A stretch of DNA of 64,000 nucleotides from CAVQBC01 sp963710665 (GCA_963710665.1 CAVQBC010000001.1:72960-136959), one strand, 5' to 3'; positions 18,733-27,831 are shown, counted from the first letter of the stretch. The notes: generated from the sequence alone by a model not told the origin. Translations and numbers: made by a program.

Positions 18733-18738
18733 TAGGGT
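18733..18738 (+). promoter_or_regulatory. TAGGGT -10 element for the ATP-grasp gene
   Basis: TAGGGT with a seven-base gap to GTG 18746 and no Shine-Dalgarno sequence. Confidence 0.45.
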
Positions 18739-18745
18739 CCTGGAC

Positions 18746-20002
18746 GTGGCCTCCGGGGCGCACACCTCCACGGATGGAGCCGGCGGCTCGGCGTACCCAC
18801 GCGCGATCCTGCTCGACCCCAACGACAGCGGGCTCGTGCTCGCCCGCAGCCTCGCCGCCCGCGGGGTCCCGGTGACGCACCTCGCGATCCCGCGCTACGC
18901 CTGGGTGACGCGCAGCCCCGGCGCCGAGGCCCGGATGATGCCGCCGCCCGCCGACGAGGAGAGCTGGCTGGCGGCGCTGGAGGAGCTGGGGCAGCGCGGC
19001 CCGGGCGTGCTCGTGCCGCTCAGCGACCGTGCGGTCGAGCTCGTCACACGCCGGCGCGAGCGGATCCCGCCGGTGCTGCGGTCCTTCGAGGGGCCGGCCA
19101 ACGCCCACCTCGAGCTGATGGACAAGTCGTCGCTGTACGCGCTCGCCCACAGCGTGGGGATCCGCGTGCCGTGGAACGAGCGCATCGCGACGATGGGCGA
19201 GCTCGAGGCGCTCGCCGGGCGCGTCGACTTCCCGTGCCTGCTCAAGCCGGTGCTCTCGCACGAGTTCCGGCGCCTGCTCGGCGACCGCCGGGTGATCGTG
19301 GCGGCCGACGCCGGCGCGCTGCGCGACGCGGCCCGCCCGGCGCTCGAGGCCGGCCTCGAGATGCTCGTGGCCGAGCACGTCCCGGGCCCCGAGACCGCGC
19401 TGCTCGGCGCGGTCACCGTGCGCGGCGCGGACGGCGCCGAGACGCTCGCCTACACGCGGCGCAAGCTGCGCCAGTACCCGCCGTACGGGGCGGGCTCCAT
19501 CCTCGAGGCGGTGCCCGCCCCGGAGGTGCTGGCGATCGCCCGCCGCCTGCTCGACGCCGCCGGCTTCACCGGCGTCTCGAGCCTCGAGGCCAAGCGCCAC
19601 GCCGGCACCGGCGAGCACGTGCTGATGGAGATCAACGTGCGCGTCCCGCAGAACATCGGGCTCGGCGTGGCGTGCGGGGTCGACGCGCCGTGGCGCATCT
19701 ACGCGACGCTCGCCGGCGTGCCGCTCGCCGAGCAGGCCCCCCAGCGCAACGGCGCCAAGACGATCGTCGCGAGCCTCGAGGCCCGCGCCGTGCCGGCCTA
19801 CGTCGCGCAGGGCGACCTGACGGTGCGCGGCGTGCTGCGCTCCTGGCGCGGCGTGCGCGACGTCAGCGGGCTGAGCGCGCGCGAGCCCGCGCCGCTGCTC
19901 GCCTTCGCCTCCGACCAGCTCGCCTCCGCGGTGCGTACGGGGCGCGACGGCCTGACCGCGCGCGCCTCCCGGCCGGGGCCCGCCGCCCAGGCGCGAGGCT
20001 AG
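18746..20002 (+). CDS. ATP-grasp enzyme of the exopolysaccharide locus
   Basis: 418-aa ATP-grasp protein related to carbamoyl-phosphate synthase/D-Ala ligase-like carboxylate-amine ligases. It has an N-terminal Rossmann-type part (AILLDPNDSGLVLARSLAARG), LMDKSSLYALAHSVGI, ATP-binding FPCLLKPVLSHEFRRL, EHVPGPETALLG, and the metal-binding LMEINVRVPQNIG (E-x-N-x-R). These residues suggest it is active. Standalone ATP-grasp proteins are common next to FemAB-like genes in exopolysaccharide loci and probably form amide bonds; the substrate is unknown. Start GTG 18746 follows TAGGGT by seven bases. Its stop shares the palindrome CTAG (19999-20002) with the stop of the convergent gene. Confidence 0.82.
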   Translation: MASGAHTSTDGAGGSAYPRAILLDPNDSGLVLARSLAARGVPVTHLAIPRYAWVTRSPGAEARMMPPPADEESWLAALEELGQRGPGVLVPLSDRAVELVTRRRERIPPVLRSFEGPANAHLELMDKSSLYALAHSVGIRVPWNERIATMGELEALAGRVDFPCLLKPVLSHEFRRLLGDRRVIVAADAGALRDAARPALEAGLEMLVAEHVPGPETALLGAVTVRGADGAETLAYTRRKLRQYPPYGAGSILEAVPAPEVLAIARRLLDAAGFTGVSSLEAKRHAGTGEHVLMEINVRVPQNIGLGVACGVDAPWRIYATLAGVPLAEQAPQRNGAKTIVASLEARAVPAYVAQGDLTVRGVLRSWRGVRDVSGLSAREPAPLLAFASDQLASAVRTGRDGLTARASRPGPAAQARG

Positions 20003-21126
20003 GCCGGCGCCGGCGCCCGCCCGTCGCGCTCGGCCAGGCGGCGCCGGGCGGCGCCCGCGGCCCGCTTGAGCCGCGGGCGGACGTACTCGCGGTAGGCCCA
20101 CTCGGACGTCCCCGCGCGCCCGCGGTACGCGCCGAGGAACACCCGCGGGCGCATGTCCGGCCGCCAGCGCAGCTTGTAGCCGTCGGCGCCGCCGAGGAAC
20201 TCGTAGGCCCCGAGCCCCTCCTCGATGCTCGCGCGCAGCACCTCGGCCCGCAGCAGCCCGCCCGGGGAGAAGCGCGCGAAGCGCTCGTCGAAGCCGGTCT
20301 TGAGCAGGAAGCCGGTGCCGCCGAACGCGAGCCCGAAGTCGGCCGCGATCGGCTCGCCGTCGAGCTCGAGCAGGTGGAGGCGCAGCCAGCCGCGTGTGGC
20401 GGCCAGCGGCGCGAAGCCCCGGTAGAGCGCCTCGGTGGCCGGGTCGCTCAGCACCGCGGTCCGCCCGCGCCCCTTCCAGCCGCCCGCCTCGATGGCGAGC
20501 ATGCGGTCGAGCGCGCGCTCGAGCTGGGGGCCGCCCGTGACCGTGCTGAAGCCGACCCGGCCCTCGCGCTCGAGCGCGCGGAGGCGCCGGCCGAGCTGCG
20601 AGCGATGGTTGCGGCTGACCGTGAGGCGCAGCGTGTCCCAGTCGCCGGGCAGCTCGAGGTGGGGGCACGGCGCGAGCTCGAGCTCGGTCAGCCGGTGGCC
20701 GGTCGCCGCCAGCTCCTCCCGCGCGATCGCGGTCTCCGGTGCGCCCGCGACGAGCCCGGGCATCCGCAGCCGGCCGGGCGCGAGGCGCGCGAGCTCGCGC
20801 CACAGGCGCCGCCGGGCCGCCTCGTCGACCGCCACCACGTCCCAGTCGCCGCTGTGGCGGTTGGCGGTCGCCTCGAGCGCCCCGTGGCGCAGCTGGCAGC
20901 AGCCGCCCGCGAGCAGGCGCCCGGCGGCGTCGCGCAGCACCGCGACCTGCAGGCGCCCGCGCCCGAAGGCGCTCCACCACGCCGTCAGCCAGGCGATCGT
21001 GAGGAACGGGCTGCCGGCGGCGCTCGCGAGCGCGTCCCATTCCCCGGCCACCGTCGCGAGGCTCCCGGCGGTGCCGAGGACCGCGAGCCTGGCGTCATGC
21101 GCCGGGGCGCCGGGCGGGGGGCTCAT
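19999..21126 (-). CDS. FemAB/CelD-like GNAT acyltransferase (second of two)
   Basis: 375 aa, same architecture as the protein at 17610: an N-terminal SPFLTIAWLTAWWSAFGRG block, a central NHRSQLGRRLRALEREG, and a C-terminal GNAT-like half with LHLLELDGEPIAADFGLAF, GFDERFARFSPGGLL and DGYKLRWRPD. The two are clearly homologous but distant. ATG 21126 overlaps the glycosyltransferase stop by four bases (ATGA), so it is translationally coupled to the GT2 gene. It probably adds an acyl or aminoacyl group to the same polymer. Confidence 0.8.
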   Translation of the reverse strand: MSPPPGAPAHDARLAVLGTAGSLATVAGEWDALASAAGSPFLTIAWLTAWWSAFGRGRLQVAVLRDAAGRLLAGGCCQLRHGALEATANRHSGDWDVVAVDEAARRRLWRELARLAPGRLRMPGLVAGAPETAIAREELAATGHRLTELELAPCPHLELPGDWDTLRLTVSRNHRSQLGRRLRALEREGRVGFSTVTGGPQLERALDRMLAIEAGGWKGRGRTAVLSDPATEALYRGFAPLAATRGWLRLHLLELDGEPIAADFGLAFGGTGFLLKTGFDERFARFSPGGLLRAEVLRASIEEGLGAYEFLGGADGYKLRWRPDMRPRVFLGAYRGRAGTSEWAYREYVRPRLKRAAGAARRRLAERDGRAPAPA

Positions 21127-22304
21127 CCTCGTTGCACGCGCGCCCAGACCGCCTCGCGCCGGCCAGTGGCGTAGTCGCCAAGGCCGCGCAGCGAGGCCAC
21201 GTTCATCCGGCAGAAGAAGTACGGCAGGTAGCTCCAGCGGCGCCGCCGGCCGCGGCGGGCGTCGTGCCAGCCGACCGCCGCGCCCGCGTAGAAGAGGAGC
21301 TGCGCGACCGTGGCGAGCCGGGCGGCGGTGCTGCTGCGCGCCAGCGGGGCGCTCCCCGCGGCGAGTCCCACGAGTGCTCCCGGCACGAGCGGTCGCAGCC
21401 CCTTGTGGGAGATCACCTGCCAGGCGAGCCGCGGGTTCGAGCGCAGCATCCCCGGCAGCAGCTCGGCGAGCGCCTGCCAGCGGCCGGTGACGAGCCGCGA
21501 CCGGCGCGTCGCCTCGTCGCCGAGCGTCGCGGACGCGCGCTCGAGCGAGACGGCCTCCGGCGCGTAGACGACGCGCCAGCCCTCGCTCGCGGCGAGCATC
21601 GCCTGCACGAAGTCCTCGTTCATCGTGCCGATGCGCGGCGAGCGGTAGGCCTCGCGGCGGAAGGCGAGGATCTCGCCGGCCACGCCGGTCACCGACCCGA
21701 TCGCGCTCTCCCACGCCTTCAGGCGGGACTCGTAGCGCCAGTAGAGCCCCTCGGCGCGGTCCAGCGGGCGCCCCTCGCCGTCGTCGATCGCCTTGCGACC
21801 GGTCACCACGCCGACCTCGGGGTCGGCGAACGGCGCCACGAGCTCGCGCAGCGCCTCGCGCGAGTAGCGGTTGTTGGCGTCCGAGAAGACGAGGATCTCG
21901 CCGCGGGCGGCGGCCGCGCCGCGGTTCATGGCGGCGAGCTTGCCGCGGCGCTCGGGGTCGTGGAGGACGCGGACGCCGGGGACCCGGCCCGCGCGCAGCG
22001 GCGTGTCGTCGGTGGAGCCGTCGGTGACCGCCAGGAGCTCGAGGCGCTCCGGCGGATAGTCGAGCGCCTGCGTCCCGCGCAGCTTGTCCTCGATGATCTC
22101 CGCCTCGTCGTAGGCGAGCACGATCATGCTCACGTCGGGGGCGGCGTCCGGGTCGGCGCGGACGGGCCGGGGGCGCGTCCGGGCGAGCAGCGCGACGATC
22201 GCCGGATACCCGGCGAACGCGTAGACCACCAGCGCCGCCGAGCCGGCGAACACCATCTGCGACCCGCGCCTCGTGCGGTGACCGGTGCGTCCGTGCCCGA
22301 GCAT
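21123..22304 (-). CDS. Family 2 glycosyltransferase, membrane-associated
   Basis: 393 aa from ATG 22304. GT2 motifs: a nucleotide-binding SMIVLAYDEAEII, TDGSTDDTP, the metal-site FSDANNRYS, and NEDFVQA (catalytic acid). A helix at the N-terminus (VFAGSAALVVYAFAGYP) and hydrophobic segments at the C-terminus make it a processive or membrane-bound type. ATG 22304 is preferred, because AAAGGG lies nine bases upstream; an in-frame ATG at 22379 would add 25 unlikely residues. It is the first gene of a two-gene minus-strand unit with the FemAB-like gene and is divergent from the GT4 gene. Confidence 0.87.
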   Translation of the reverse strand: MLGHGRTGHRTRRGSQMVFAGSAALVVYAFAGYPAIVALLARTRPRPVRADPDAAPDVSMIVLAYDEAEIIEDKLRGTQALDYPPERLELLAVTDGSTDDTPLRAGRVPGVRVLHDPERRGKLAAMNRGAAAARGEILVFSDANNRYSREALRELVAPFADPEVGVVTGRKAIDDGEGRPLDRAEGLYWRYESRLKAWESAIGSVTGVAGEILAFRREAYRSPRIGTMNEDFVQAMLAASEGWRVVYAPEAVSLERASATLGDEATRRSRLVTGRWQALAELLPGMLRSNPRLAWQVISHKGLRPLVPGALVGLAAGSAPLARSSTAARLATVAQLLFYAGAAVGWHDARRGRRRRWSYLPYFFCRMNVASLRGLGDYATGRREAVWARVQRG

Positions 22305-22414
22305 CGGCGCACACCCTTTCACACACGCGCGCGAGCGGCCGGACGGAATCCGGCCACGTTGGCGGAGGGCATCGGACATCCGTCCACGCCGCCCGCGACG
22401 GCCGCGCGGTGGGG

Positions 22415-22420
22415 CAGGAT
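22415..22420 (+). promoter_or_regulatory. CAGGAT -10-like element before the GT4 gene
   Basis: CAGGAT with an eight-base gap to GTG 22429; a variant of the recurrent leaderless promoter pattern. Confidence 0.35.
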
Positions 22421-22428
22421 GGCGACCG

Positions 22429-23763
22429 GTGCGGCTAGGCGTCTACTCCGACCTCGTGTACCGCGCCGACGCGGACGGGCTGTCGAACAACCGCGCGTTC
22501 ATCCGCTTCGTGACGAGCCTGCCGCCGCGCGTCGAGGAGGTCGTGCTGTTCGGGCGCCTGCACCCCGAGCCGGGCCGCAGCCCGTACGCGGTCCCCGCCG
22601 AGGGCGTCCGGCTCGTGCCGCTGCCCTACTACCCGCGCATCACCGCCGTCGGCGAGATGGTCCGCGCCGTGCGCCGCAGCGGCGCGGTGTTCCTCGCAGA
22701 GCTCGACCGCCTCGACGCGGTGTGGGTGTTCGGCCCGCACCCGATGGCGCTGCTGTTCGCCGGCATCGCGCGCGCGAGGGGTGCGCGGCTCGTCCTCGGC
22801 GTGCGCCAGGACTATCCGCGCTACATCGCCGGCCGTCTCCCGGGGCGCGGCTGGGCCTGGGCGGTCCCGGCCGCCCGCGCGCTCGACGCCGCGTTCCGGG
22901 GGCTCGCCCGCTCCGCGCCGACGGTCGCGCTCGGCGACGAGCTTGCCGCGCGCTACGCCGGCGGGCGGGCGCCGGTGCTCTCCACCGGGTTCTCGCTCGT
23001 GCGCGAGGCCGAGCTCGCCGACCCCGGGGAGGCCGCCGGGCGGCCGTGGGGCGACGAGCTGACGCTGCTGAGCGTCGGGCGCCTCGATCCCGAGAAGAAC
23101 CCGCTGCTGCTGCTCGACGTGATCGAGGGCCTGCGGCGGCGCGACCCGCGCTGGCGGCTCGTGGCGGCCGGCGACGGCCCGCTGCGCGACGAGCTCGCCG
23201 CGCAGGTCGCCGCGCGCGGGCTCGCGGGAGCCGTCGAGCTGCCGGGCGAGGTCCCCAACGGCCCGGCGCTGTGGGACCTCTACCGTCGCAGCCACGCGTT
23301 CCTGCACGTCTCGTTCACCGAGGGGCTGCCCCAGGTCCTCTTCGAGGCGCAGGCCGCCGGCGTGCCGATCGTCGCCACCGCGGTCGGCGGGGTGCCGGCC
23401 GCGCTGGACGACGGGAGAACCGGGCTGCTGATCGGCCCCGGCGACGCGGGCGCGGCGATCGCGGCGGTCGAGCGCCTCGCGCACGACGCCGGCCTCCGCC
23501 GCCGGCTCGTGCTGGCGGCGCGGGCCGGCGCCGCGCAGGAGACGCTCGAGGCCCAGCGCGACCGCCTCGTGGACTTCTTCGAGGCCTCGCTAGGGCCCGA
23601 GCGCGCGCTGCGGGGGCGCGCCCAGGGCCCGGTCGGGGGCCGGGACGGCGGCCGCCCGGCGCGCGGCGGCGGCGAAGGAGCGGCGCGGGGCCATGGCGGC
23701 GGCGGCGCCGGCGAGCGCCAGCAGCAGCCAGAAGTAGCGCTCGAAGGCGAGCGTCAGGAATAG
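22429..23763 (+). CDS. Family 4 glycosyltransferase
   Basis: 444 aa retaining glycosyltransferase of the GT-B fold. The donor-side motif is LSVGRLDPEKNPLLLLD (about residue 214), and the E-x7-E motif is EGLPQVLFE (about 299) followed by AQAAGVPIVATAVGG. The N-terminus VRLGVYSDLVYR has no signal peptide. Start GTG 22429 is set by the CAGGAT element and the family N-terminus. The conserved domain ends near 23590; the last 57 residues are Gly/Arg-rich and lie antisense to the ligase C-terminus, so they may be only read-through to the first stop. Confidence 0.88.
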   Translation: MRLGVYSDLVYRADADGLSNNRAFIRFVTSLPPRVEEVVLFGRLHPEPGRSPYAVPAEGVRLVPLPYYPRITAVGEMVRAVRRSGAVFLAELDRLDAVWVFGPHPMALLFAGIARARGARLVLGVRQDYPRYIAGRLPGRGWAWAVPAARALDAAFRGLARSAPTVALGDELAARYAGGRAPVLSTGFSLVREAELADPGEAAGRPWGDELTLLSVGRLDPEKNPLLLLDVIEGLRRRDPRWRLVAAGDGPLRDELAAQVAARGLAGAVELPGEVPNGPALWDLYRRSHAFLHVSFTEGLPQVLFEAQAAGVPIVATAVGGVPAALDDGRTGLLIGPGDAGAAIAAVERLAHDAGLRRRLVLAARAGAAQETLEAQRDRLVDFFEASLGPERALRGRAQGPVGGRDGGRPARGGGEGAARGHGGGGAGERQQQPEVALEGERQE

Positions 23764-25152
23764 CCCCGCGCCCACGTAGGCGACGAGCGACAGCAACAGC
23801 GCGGTGGCGAGGTCGGCGGAGCGCGCGCGCCCGCCGTCACGGGCCCGCACGGTGCCCCGGAGCGTCGTCCACAGCACCCCGCAGAACGCGATCAGCCCCA
23901 GCAGGCCGAGCTCGGCGGCGATGCTCAGGAAGATGTCGTGCGCCTCGCGCTGGGCCTCCTCACCGCGCCGGCTCCCGCTCTCCGTGGTCTCGTGGACGCC
24001 CGTGCCGATCCGCTGCGCGTAGGTCTGGTAGACGACCGGGAACCCGCCGGGCCCCACGCCCAGCAGCGGGCGGTCCGAGAAGGCGAGCGCGGCGGCGAGC
24101 ATCTCGGTCGTGCGGCCCTGGGCGGACTGGTCGGCGTCCGGGTCGGTGCCGGCCTCCGCGGTCGCCCCCTGGACCTGCGAGAGCGAGCCCACCCGGTTCG
24201 CGTAGGTCGGCACGAGCAGGACGACGATCACGAGCCCCGCGGCGACCGCCAGCACGTGCTTGAGGCGCACCATCCGCACGAGCACCATGACCACCAGCAC
24301 GAACGCGAGCCCGACCGCCGCGCCGCGCGAGTACGTGAGCGCGATCGCCACGCAGCACAGCGCGGTCGAGCCCGCGGCGAGGGCGCGGGTCGCGAAGGTG
24401 CCGGCGCGCTGGCAGAGCACGTAGCCGATGGGCACGGCGGCCAGCAGGATCTGCGCGTAGTAGTTGGGGTCCCCGAGCGGCCCCGCCAGGCGCGGCGAGT
24501 CGGTCCGCCCCTGCAGGAAGGCGCTGTCGACCTGCGCGAAGCCCATGAAGGGCCGTAGCGGGGAGGAGACGAAGTGCTGGAAGGCCGAGATCAGCGCGAG
24601 CCACCCGGCGGCGAGCAGGATCACCCACAGGCAGCGCGCGAGCGTCTCCGGCGTGCGCACCGCGTTGTAGACGAGCAGGTAGAGCAGCGCACCCTCGGTG
24701 ACGAAGCCGACGAGCTGGCGCGTGGCGATCCCCTGGTCGACGGCGAGCACCGTGGAGGCCGCCTGTACGGCCAGCAGCCCCAGGATCCAGCCGAAGGTGC
24801 TGTTGACCCGCAGGCGCTCCCCGCGCCGCAGGCCCGCGGCGATCGGCAGCATCAGCAGCAGCGGGGCGGCCGCGCCGACCATCTGCGGCGCGCCCTGCCA
24901 GGCGACCGCCACGCCGATCGCGTTCGTGTAGACGAGGAAGACGACCAGCAGCGTCGCGGCCTCCGGCCACGCCAGCGCCGCGACGCCGACCACCGCCAGA
25001 ACGCCGAGTGCGAGCGCGGCCTCCGGCTTCGCCGCGCCGATCGCGCCGAGCATCGCGGCGGCGCCGAGCACGAGCACGACGAAGCCCGCGGTGGGCACGC
25101 GGCCCAATCGGAGCCCCGCCCGCCCGAGGTTTGAGGTGGTCATGCCCGCCAT
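23590..25152 (-). CDS. O-antigen ligase / polysaccharide polymerase (Wzy_C domain)
   Basis: 520-aa membrane protein with about 11-12 transmembrane segments. The Wzy_C signature includes GPLGDPNYYAQILL before the large loop, TYSRGAAVGL, and DRPLLGVGPGGFPVVYQ with HDIFLSIAAELGLLGL. It polymerises or ligates lipid-linked glycan on the outer face. ATG 25152 lies two bases after the deacetylase stop, so the genes are coupled; a second ATG at 25143 is possible. The last 58 codons overlap the GT4 gene on the other strand. Confidence 0.87.
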   Translation of the reverse strand: MAGMTTSNLGRAGLRLGRVPTAGFVVLVLGAAAMLGAIGAAKPEAALALGVLAVVGVAALAWPEAATLLVVFLVYTNAIGVAVAWQGAPQMVGAAAPLLLMLPIAAGLRRGERLRVNSTFGWILGLLAVQAASTVLAVDQGIATRQLVGFVTEGALLYLLVYNAVRTPETLARCLWVILLAAGWLALISAFQHFVSSPLRPFMGFAQVDSAFLQGRTDSPRLAGPLGDPNYYAQILLAAVPIGYVLCQRAGTFATRALAAGSTALCCVAIALTYSRGAAVGLAFVLVVMVLVRMVRLKHVLAVAAGLVIVVLLVPTYANRVGSLSQVQGATAEAGTDPDADQSAQGRTTEMLAAALAFSDRPLLGVGPGGFPVVYQTYAQRIGTGVHETTESGSRRGEEAQREAHDIFLSIAAELGLLGLIAFCGVLWTTLRGTVRARDGGRARSADLATALLLSLVAYVGAGLFLTLAFERYFWLLLALAGAAAAMAPRRSFAAAARRAAAVPAPDRALGAPPQRALGP

Positions 25153-25154
25153 CG

Positions 25155-26171
25155 TCAGGTGATCCCGATCTCGAATGACAGCAGCTGCGCCCGCAGCACG
25201 GGGACCGACGTCCGCCGCCCGACGTTGATCCGCTTCAGCCGCAGCCAGCGGGCGTCGCGGACACGGTTGGTCCCCCGGACCGTCGTGAACGCCGCCTCGA
25301 ACCCCTCGGCGGCCAGCATGCGCACCACCGCGTCGCTCGTCCGCCCGCCCGGGAAGGCGAGCACGCGCGGGGACGGCACGCCGGTCTCGCGCTGGAGGTC
25401 GGCCCGTGCGCCGACGATCTCGGCCCGCGCCTCGGCGAGCGGCACCTGGTCGAGGCACGGGTGGGTCCGCGTGTGCGGCGCGAGCGTCACGCCCTCGGCG
25501 GCCAGCGCGCGCAGGTCGTCCCAGCCGAGCACCGACTCGGCCGCCGCGGGCGGGGCGACGCCGCCCTCCATCGCCGCGAGCGCGGCGAGCGCCTGCCGGT
25601 GCGGCCGCCGGACCACCCAGGCGCGCAGCGCGCGCATCGTCTCGCGGCGCTCGGCGACGGTCGCCGTCGCCAGCGGGCCGAGCGGCGAGGGCAGCGTGCC
25701 CGCGTCCCCGGCGGCGACCACGACGCGGTGCAGGCGGTCCCACCAGAACGCGCGCTCGGGGCGGTCCGGGTACGCGGTGGGGACGAACAGCGTCGCGGGC
25801 AGGTCGTGGCGGCGCAGCGCGGGCCAGGCGTGCGCGGCGAAGTCCGCGTACGCGTCGTCGAAGGTGACGAGCACCGCGTGCCGGGGAGCGGGCCGGCGCC
25901 CGCGGCGGATCGCGAGCAGGTCGTCGAGCGACAGCACGTTGCGGGTGCGCGCCAGGTAGGCGACGTGGCGCTCGAACTCCGCCGGCGTCGTGCTGATCAG
26001 CGCCGGGTCGAGATCCGGGCGCCGCTCGGGGGTGTCGACCCGGTGGTAGGTGAGCACCGTCAGGCACTCGCCCCCGGCGTCGAGCCGCTCCAGCGCGTCC
26101 AGCGTGCGGGCGAACGGGCCGCTGTCGATCGCGGTCGAGGCCAGGCGCTGGGCGGTGGCCCGGGCGGCCAT
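25155..26171 (-). CDS. Polysaccharide deacetylase (NodB fold)
   Basis: 338-aa carbohydrate esterase 4-type protein. NodB motif 1 is VTFDDAYAD (general base Asp and metal Asp), motif 2 is LAPHTRTHP (two metal His), and a later AFPGGR segment is motif 3. LTYHRVDTPE near the N-terminus is typical of exopolysaccharide-linked deacetylases. No signal peptide is seen, so the enzyme may act on the cytoplasmic lipid-linked unit or be exported otherwise. ATG 26171 is five bases after the upstream stop. Part of the five-gene minus-strand operon from 28568. Confidence 0.88.
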   Translation of the reverse strand: MAARATAQRLASTAIDSGPFARTLDALERLDAGGECLTVLTYHRVDTPERRPDLDPALISTTPAEFERHVAYLARTRNVLSLDDLLAIRRGRRPAPRHAVLVTFDDAYADFAAHAWPALRRHDLPATLFVPTAYPDRPERAFWWDRLHRVVVAAGDAGTLPSPLGPLATATVAERRETMRALRAWVVRRPHRQALAALAAMEGGVAPPAAAESVLGWDDLRALAAEGVTLAPHTRTHPCLDQVPLAEARAEIVGARADLQRETGVPSPRVLAFPGGRTSDAVVRMLAAEGFEAAFTTVRGTNRVRDARWLRLKRINVGRRTSVPVLRAQLLSFEIGIT

Positions 26172-26176
26172 GGTCC

Positions 26177-26800
26177 TCAGGCGACGCCCGTCCGCCGCAC
26201 CACCGTGCCCACCGTGCGCACCAGCAGCCACAGCTCGCGCCGCAGCGAGGGGCGCGCGAAGAACGCGATCTCGAGCCGGCAGCGGTCGACGAAGTCCATG
26301 GAGTCCCGCCCGTCGACCTGCCACGGGCCGCTGAGGCCCGGGCGGAAGTCGAGCCGGCCGGTCTGCCACAGCGTGTAGGTGTCGGCCGCGAAGCTCGTCG
26401 GCCGCGGCCCGACCAGCGTCATGTCGCCGCGCAGCACGTTGAAGAGCTGCGGCAGCTCGTCGAGGCTCGTCTTGCGCAGCACGCGCCCGAGCGGGGTCAC
26501 GCGCGGGTCGTCGACGAGGCGGAAGTCGGGCCACGCGACGACGCTGCGCGCCCGCAGCTGCTCCTTGAGCGCGTCCGCGTCGCGCACCATCGTGCGGAAC
26601 TTGAAGAGCTGGAAGCCGCGGCCTCCGAGCCCGCACCGGCGCTGGCGGAAGAGGATCGGAGCCTTGGCGTCGTCGAGGCGGATCAGCAGCGCGATCAGCC
26701 CCATCGCGGGCGCGAGCAGGAACAGCAGGAGGCCGGCCACCACGATGTCGATGGCCCGCTTGGTCGCGCGATATGCGGGGCCCCCGGGTTCCAGGATCAT
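26177..26800 (-). CDS. Phosphoglycosyl transferase (initiating bacterial sugar transferase)
   Basis: 207-aa monotopic phosphoglycosyl transferase, which starts lipid-linked repeat-unit synthesis by moving a sugar phosphate to undecaprenyl phosphate. Features: the reentrant membrane helix AIDIVVAGLLLFLLAPAMG, FQLFKFRTMVRDAD, the catalytic Asp-Glu in RKTSLDELPQLFNVLRG, and LVGPRPTSF. The length suits the short PglC/WcaJ-core type. ATG 26800 overlaps the epimerase stop (ATGA); a longer frame to 26845 is less likely. Confidence 0.92.
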   Translation of the reverse strand: MILEPGGPAYRATKRAIDIVVAGLLLFLLAPAMGLIALLIRLDDAKAPILFRQRRCGLGGRGFQLFKFRTMVRDADALKEQLRARSVVAWPDFRLVDDPRVTPLGRVLRKTSLDELPQLFNVLRGDMTLVGPRPTSFAADTYTLWQTGRLDFRPGLSGPWQVDGRDSMDFVDRCRLEIAFFARPSLRRELWLLVRTVGTVVRRTGVA

Positions 26801-27831
26801 GCGGGGATCGCCGCCGGCTCCTCGTCCAGCTCCGCCTGCACCCACCGCAGCTGCGCCGCGAGCCCGTTGCGCAGCTCCCAGCTCGGCGTGAAGCCGAGGT
26901 CGCGCCGCGCGAGCGTGCCGTCGCTGCCGGTCCGCGCCGCGTCGCCGACCAGCGCGGGGCGCCGGTCGAGCGCGATCGGCCGCCCGAGCAGCTCGGAGAT
27001 CAGCTCGAGCACCTCGCAGAGCTCGACGGGGCTCTCGGCGCCGAGGTTGTAGATCGCGCCGGAATGCCCGTGGCGCGCCGCCGCGATCGTGCCCTGGACG
27101 ATGTCGCCCACGTAGGTGAAGTCGCGGACCTGGCGGCCGTCGCCGAGGATGAGCAGCGGCTCGCCTTCGAGGGCCGCGCGCAGGAAGCGGGAGAACGCCA
27201 TGTCCGGGCGCTGCCGTGGCCCGTAGACCGTGAAGTAGCGCAGGCCTACCGTGCGCACGCCGAAGTCGCGGTGGTAGACGCCGGCGAGCTCCTCGGCCGC
27301 GAGCTTGGTCAGCCCGTACGGCGACACGGGGCGCCGCTCGGAGGTCTCGAGCGTGGGGTAGCGCGGGGTGGCGCCGTAGACCGACGACGAGGACGCGTAG
27401 ACGAAGCGCGGCCCGTCCGGCCCGATCGACGCCTCCAGCAGCCGCTGGGTCGCGTGGACGTTGTGGCGCAGGTAGGTCCCGAACCCCTCGCCGAAGCTGA
27501 GCCGCACGCCCGGCTGGCCGGCGAGGTGGAAGACCACCTCGACCCCGTCGAGCAGCCCGGCGAGGTCGTCCTCGCTGAGGTCGAGCGGCGCGAACTCGAA
27601 GCTCGGCTCATCCCGTAGCGGCGCGAGGTTGCGCTCCTTGCTCTCGCGCGCGTAATAGTCCGTGAAGCAGTCGACGCCGACGACGTCGCAGCCCATCGCG
27701 ACCAGGCGCTCGCTCAGGTGCGAGCCGATGAAGCCCGCGCAGCCGGTGACGAGCACCCGGCCCGTGCCGTTCCACTCACCCTGCCGCCTCCCGTTGAATG
27801 CGACATCCAGTTCGCCCCCCCGACCATCCAT
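26797..27831 (-). CDS. NAD-dependent sugar-nucleotide epimerase (extended SDR)
   Basis: 344-aa extended short-chain dehydrogenase of the UDP-glucose/UDP-glucuronate 4-epimerase type. It has the VTGCAGFIGSHL dinucleotide motif near residue 28, VFHLAGQPGVRLSFG, Ser in YASSSSVYG, the catalytic YGLTK pair, and LRYFTVYGPRQRPDM. It supplies an activated sugar for the glycan. ATG 27831 has GAGGG seven bases upstream; GTG 27843 is an alternative. Second gene of the 28568-23590 operon, coupled by ATGA to the phosphoglycosyl transferase. Confidence 0.92.
   Translation of the reverse strand: MDGRGGELDVAFNGRRQGEWNGTGRVLVTGCAGFIGSHLSERLVAMGCDVVGVDCFTDYYARESKERNLAPLRDEPSFEFAPLDLSEDDLAGLLDGVEVVFHLAGQPGVRLSFGEGFGTYLRHNVHATQRLLEASIGPDGPRFVYASSSSVYGATPRYPTLETSERRPVSPYGLTKLAAEELAGVYHRDFGVRTVGLRYFTVYGPRQRPDMAFSRFLRAALEGEPLLILGDGRQVRDFTYVGDIVQGTIAAARHGHSGAIYNLGAESPVELCEVLELISELLGRPIALDRRPALVGDAARTGSDGTLARRDLGFTPSWELRNGLAAQLRWVQAELDEEPAAIPA

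Noticed and set aside
18518..21040. 840-codon minus-strand frame across the ATP-grasp gene
   Set aside because: Antisense shadow of two genuine genes on either strand, with no coherent protein features.
21132..24263. 1043-codon plus-strand frame over the GT2 gene
   Set aside because: Shadow of minus-strand GT2 and of GT4 in another frame; low-complexity composition.
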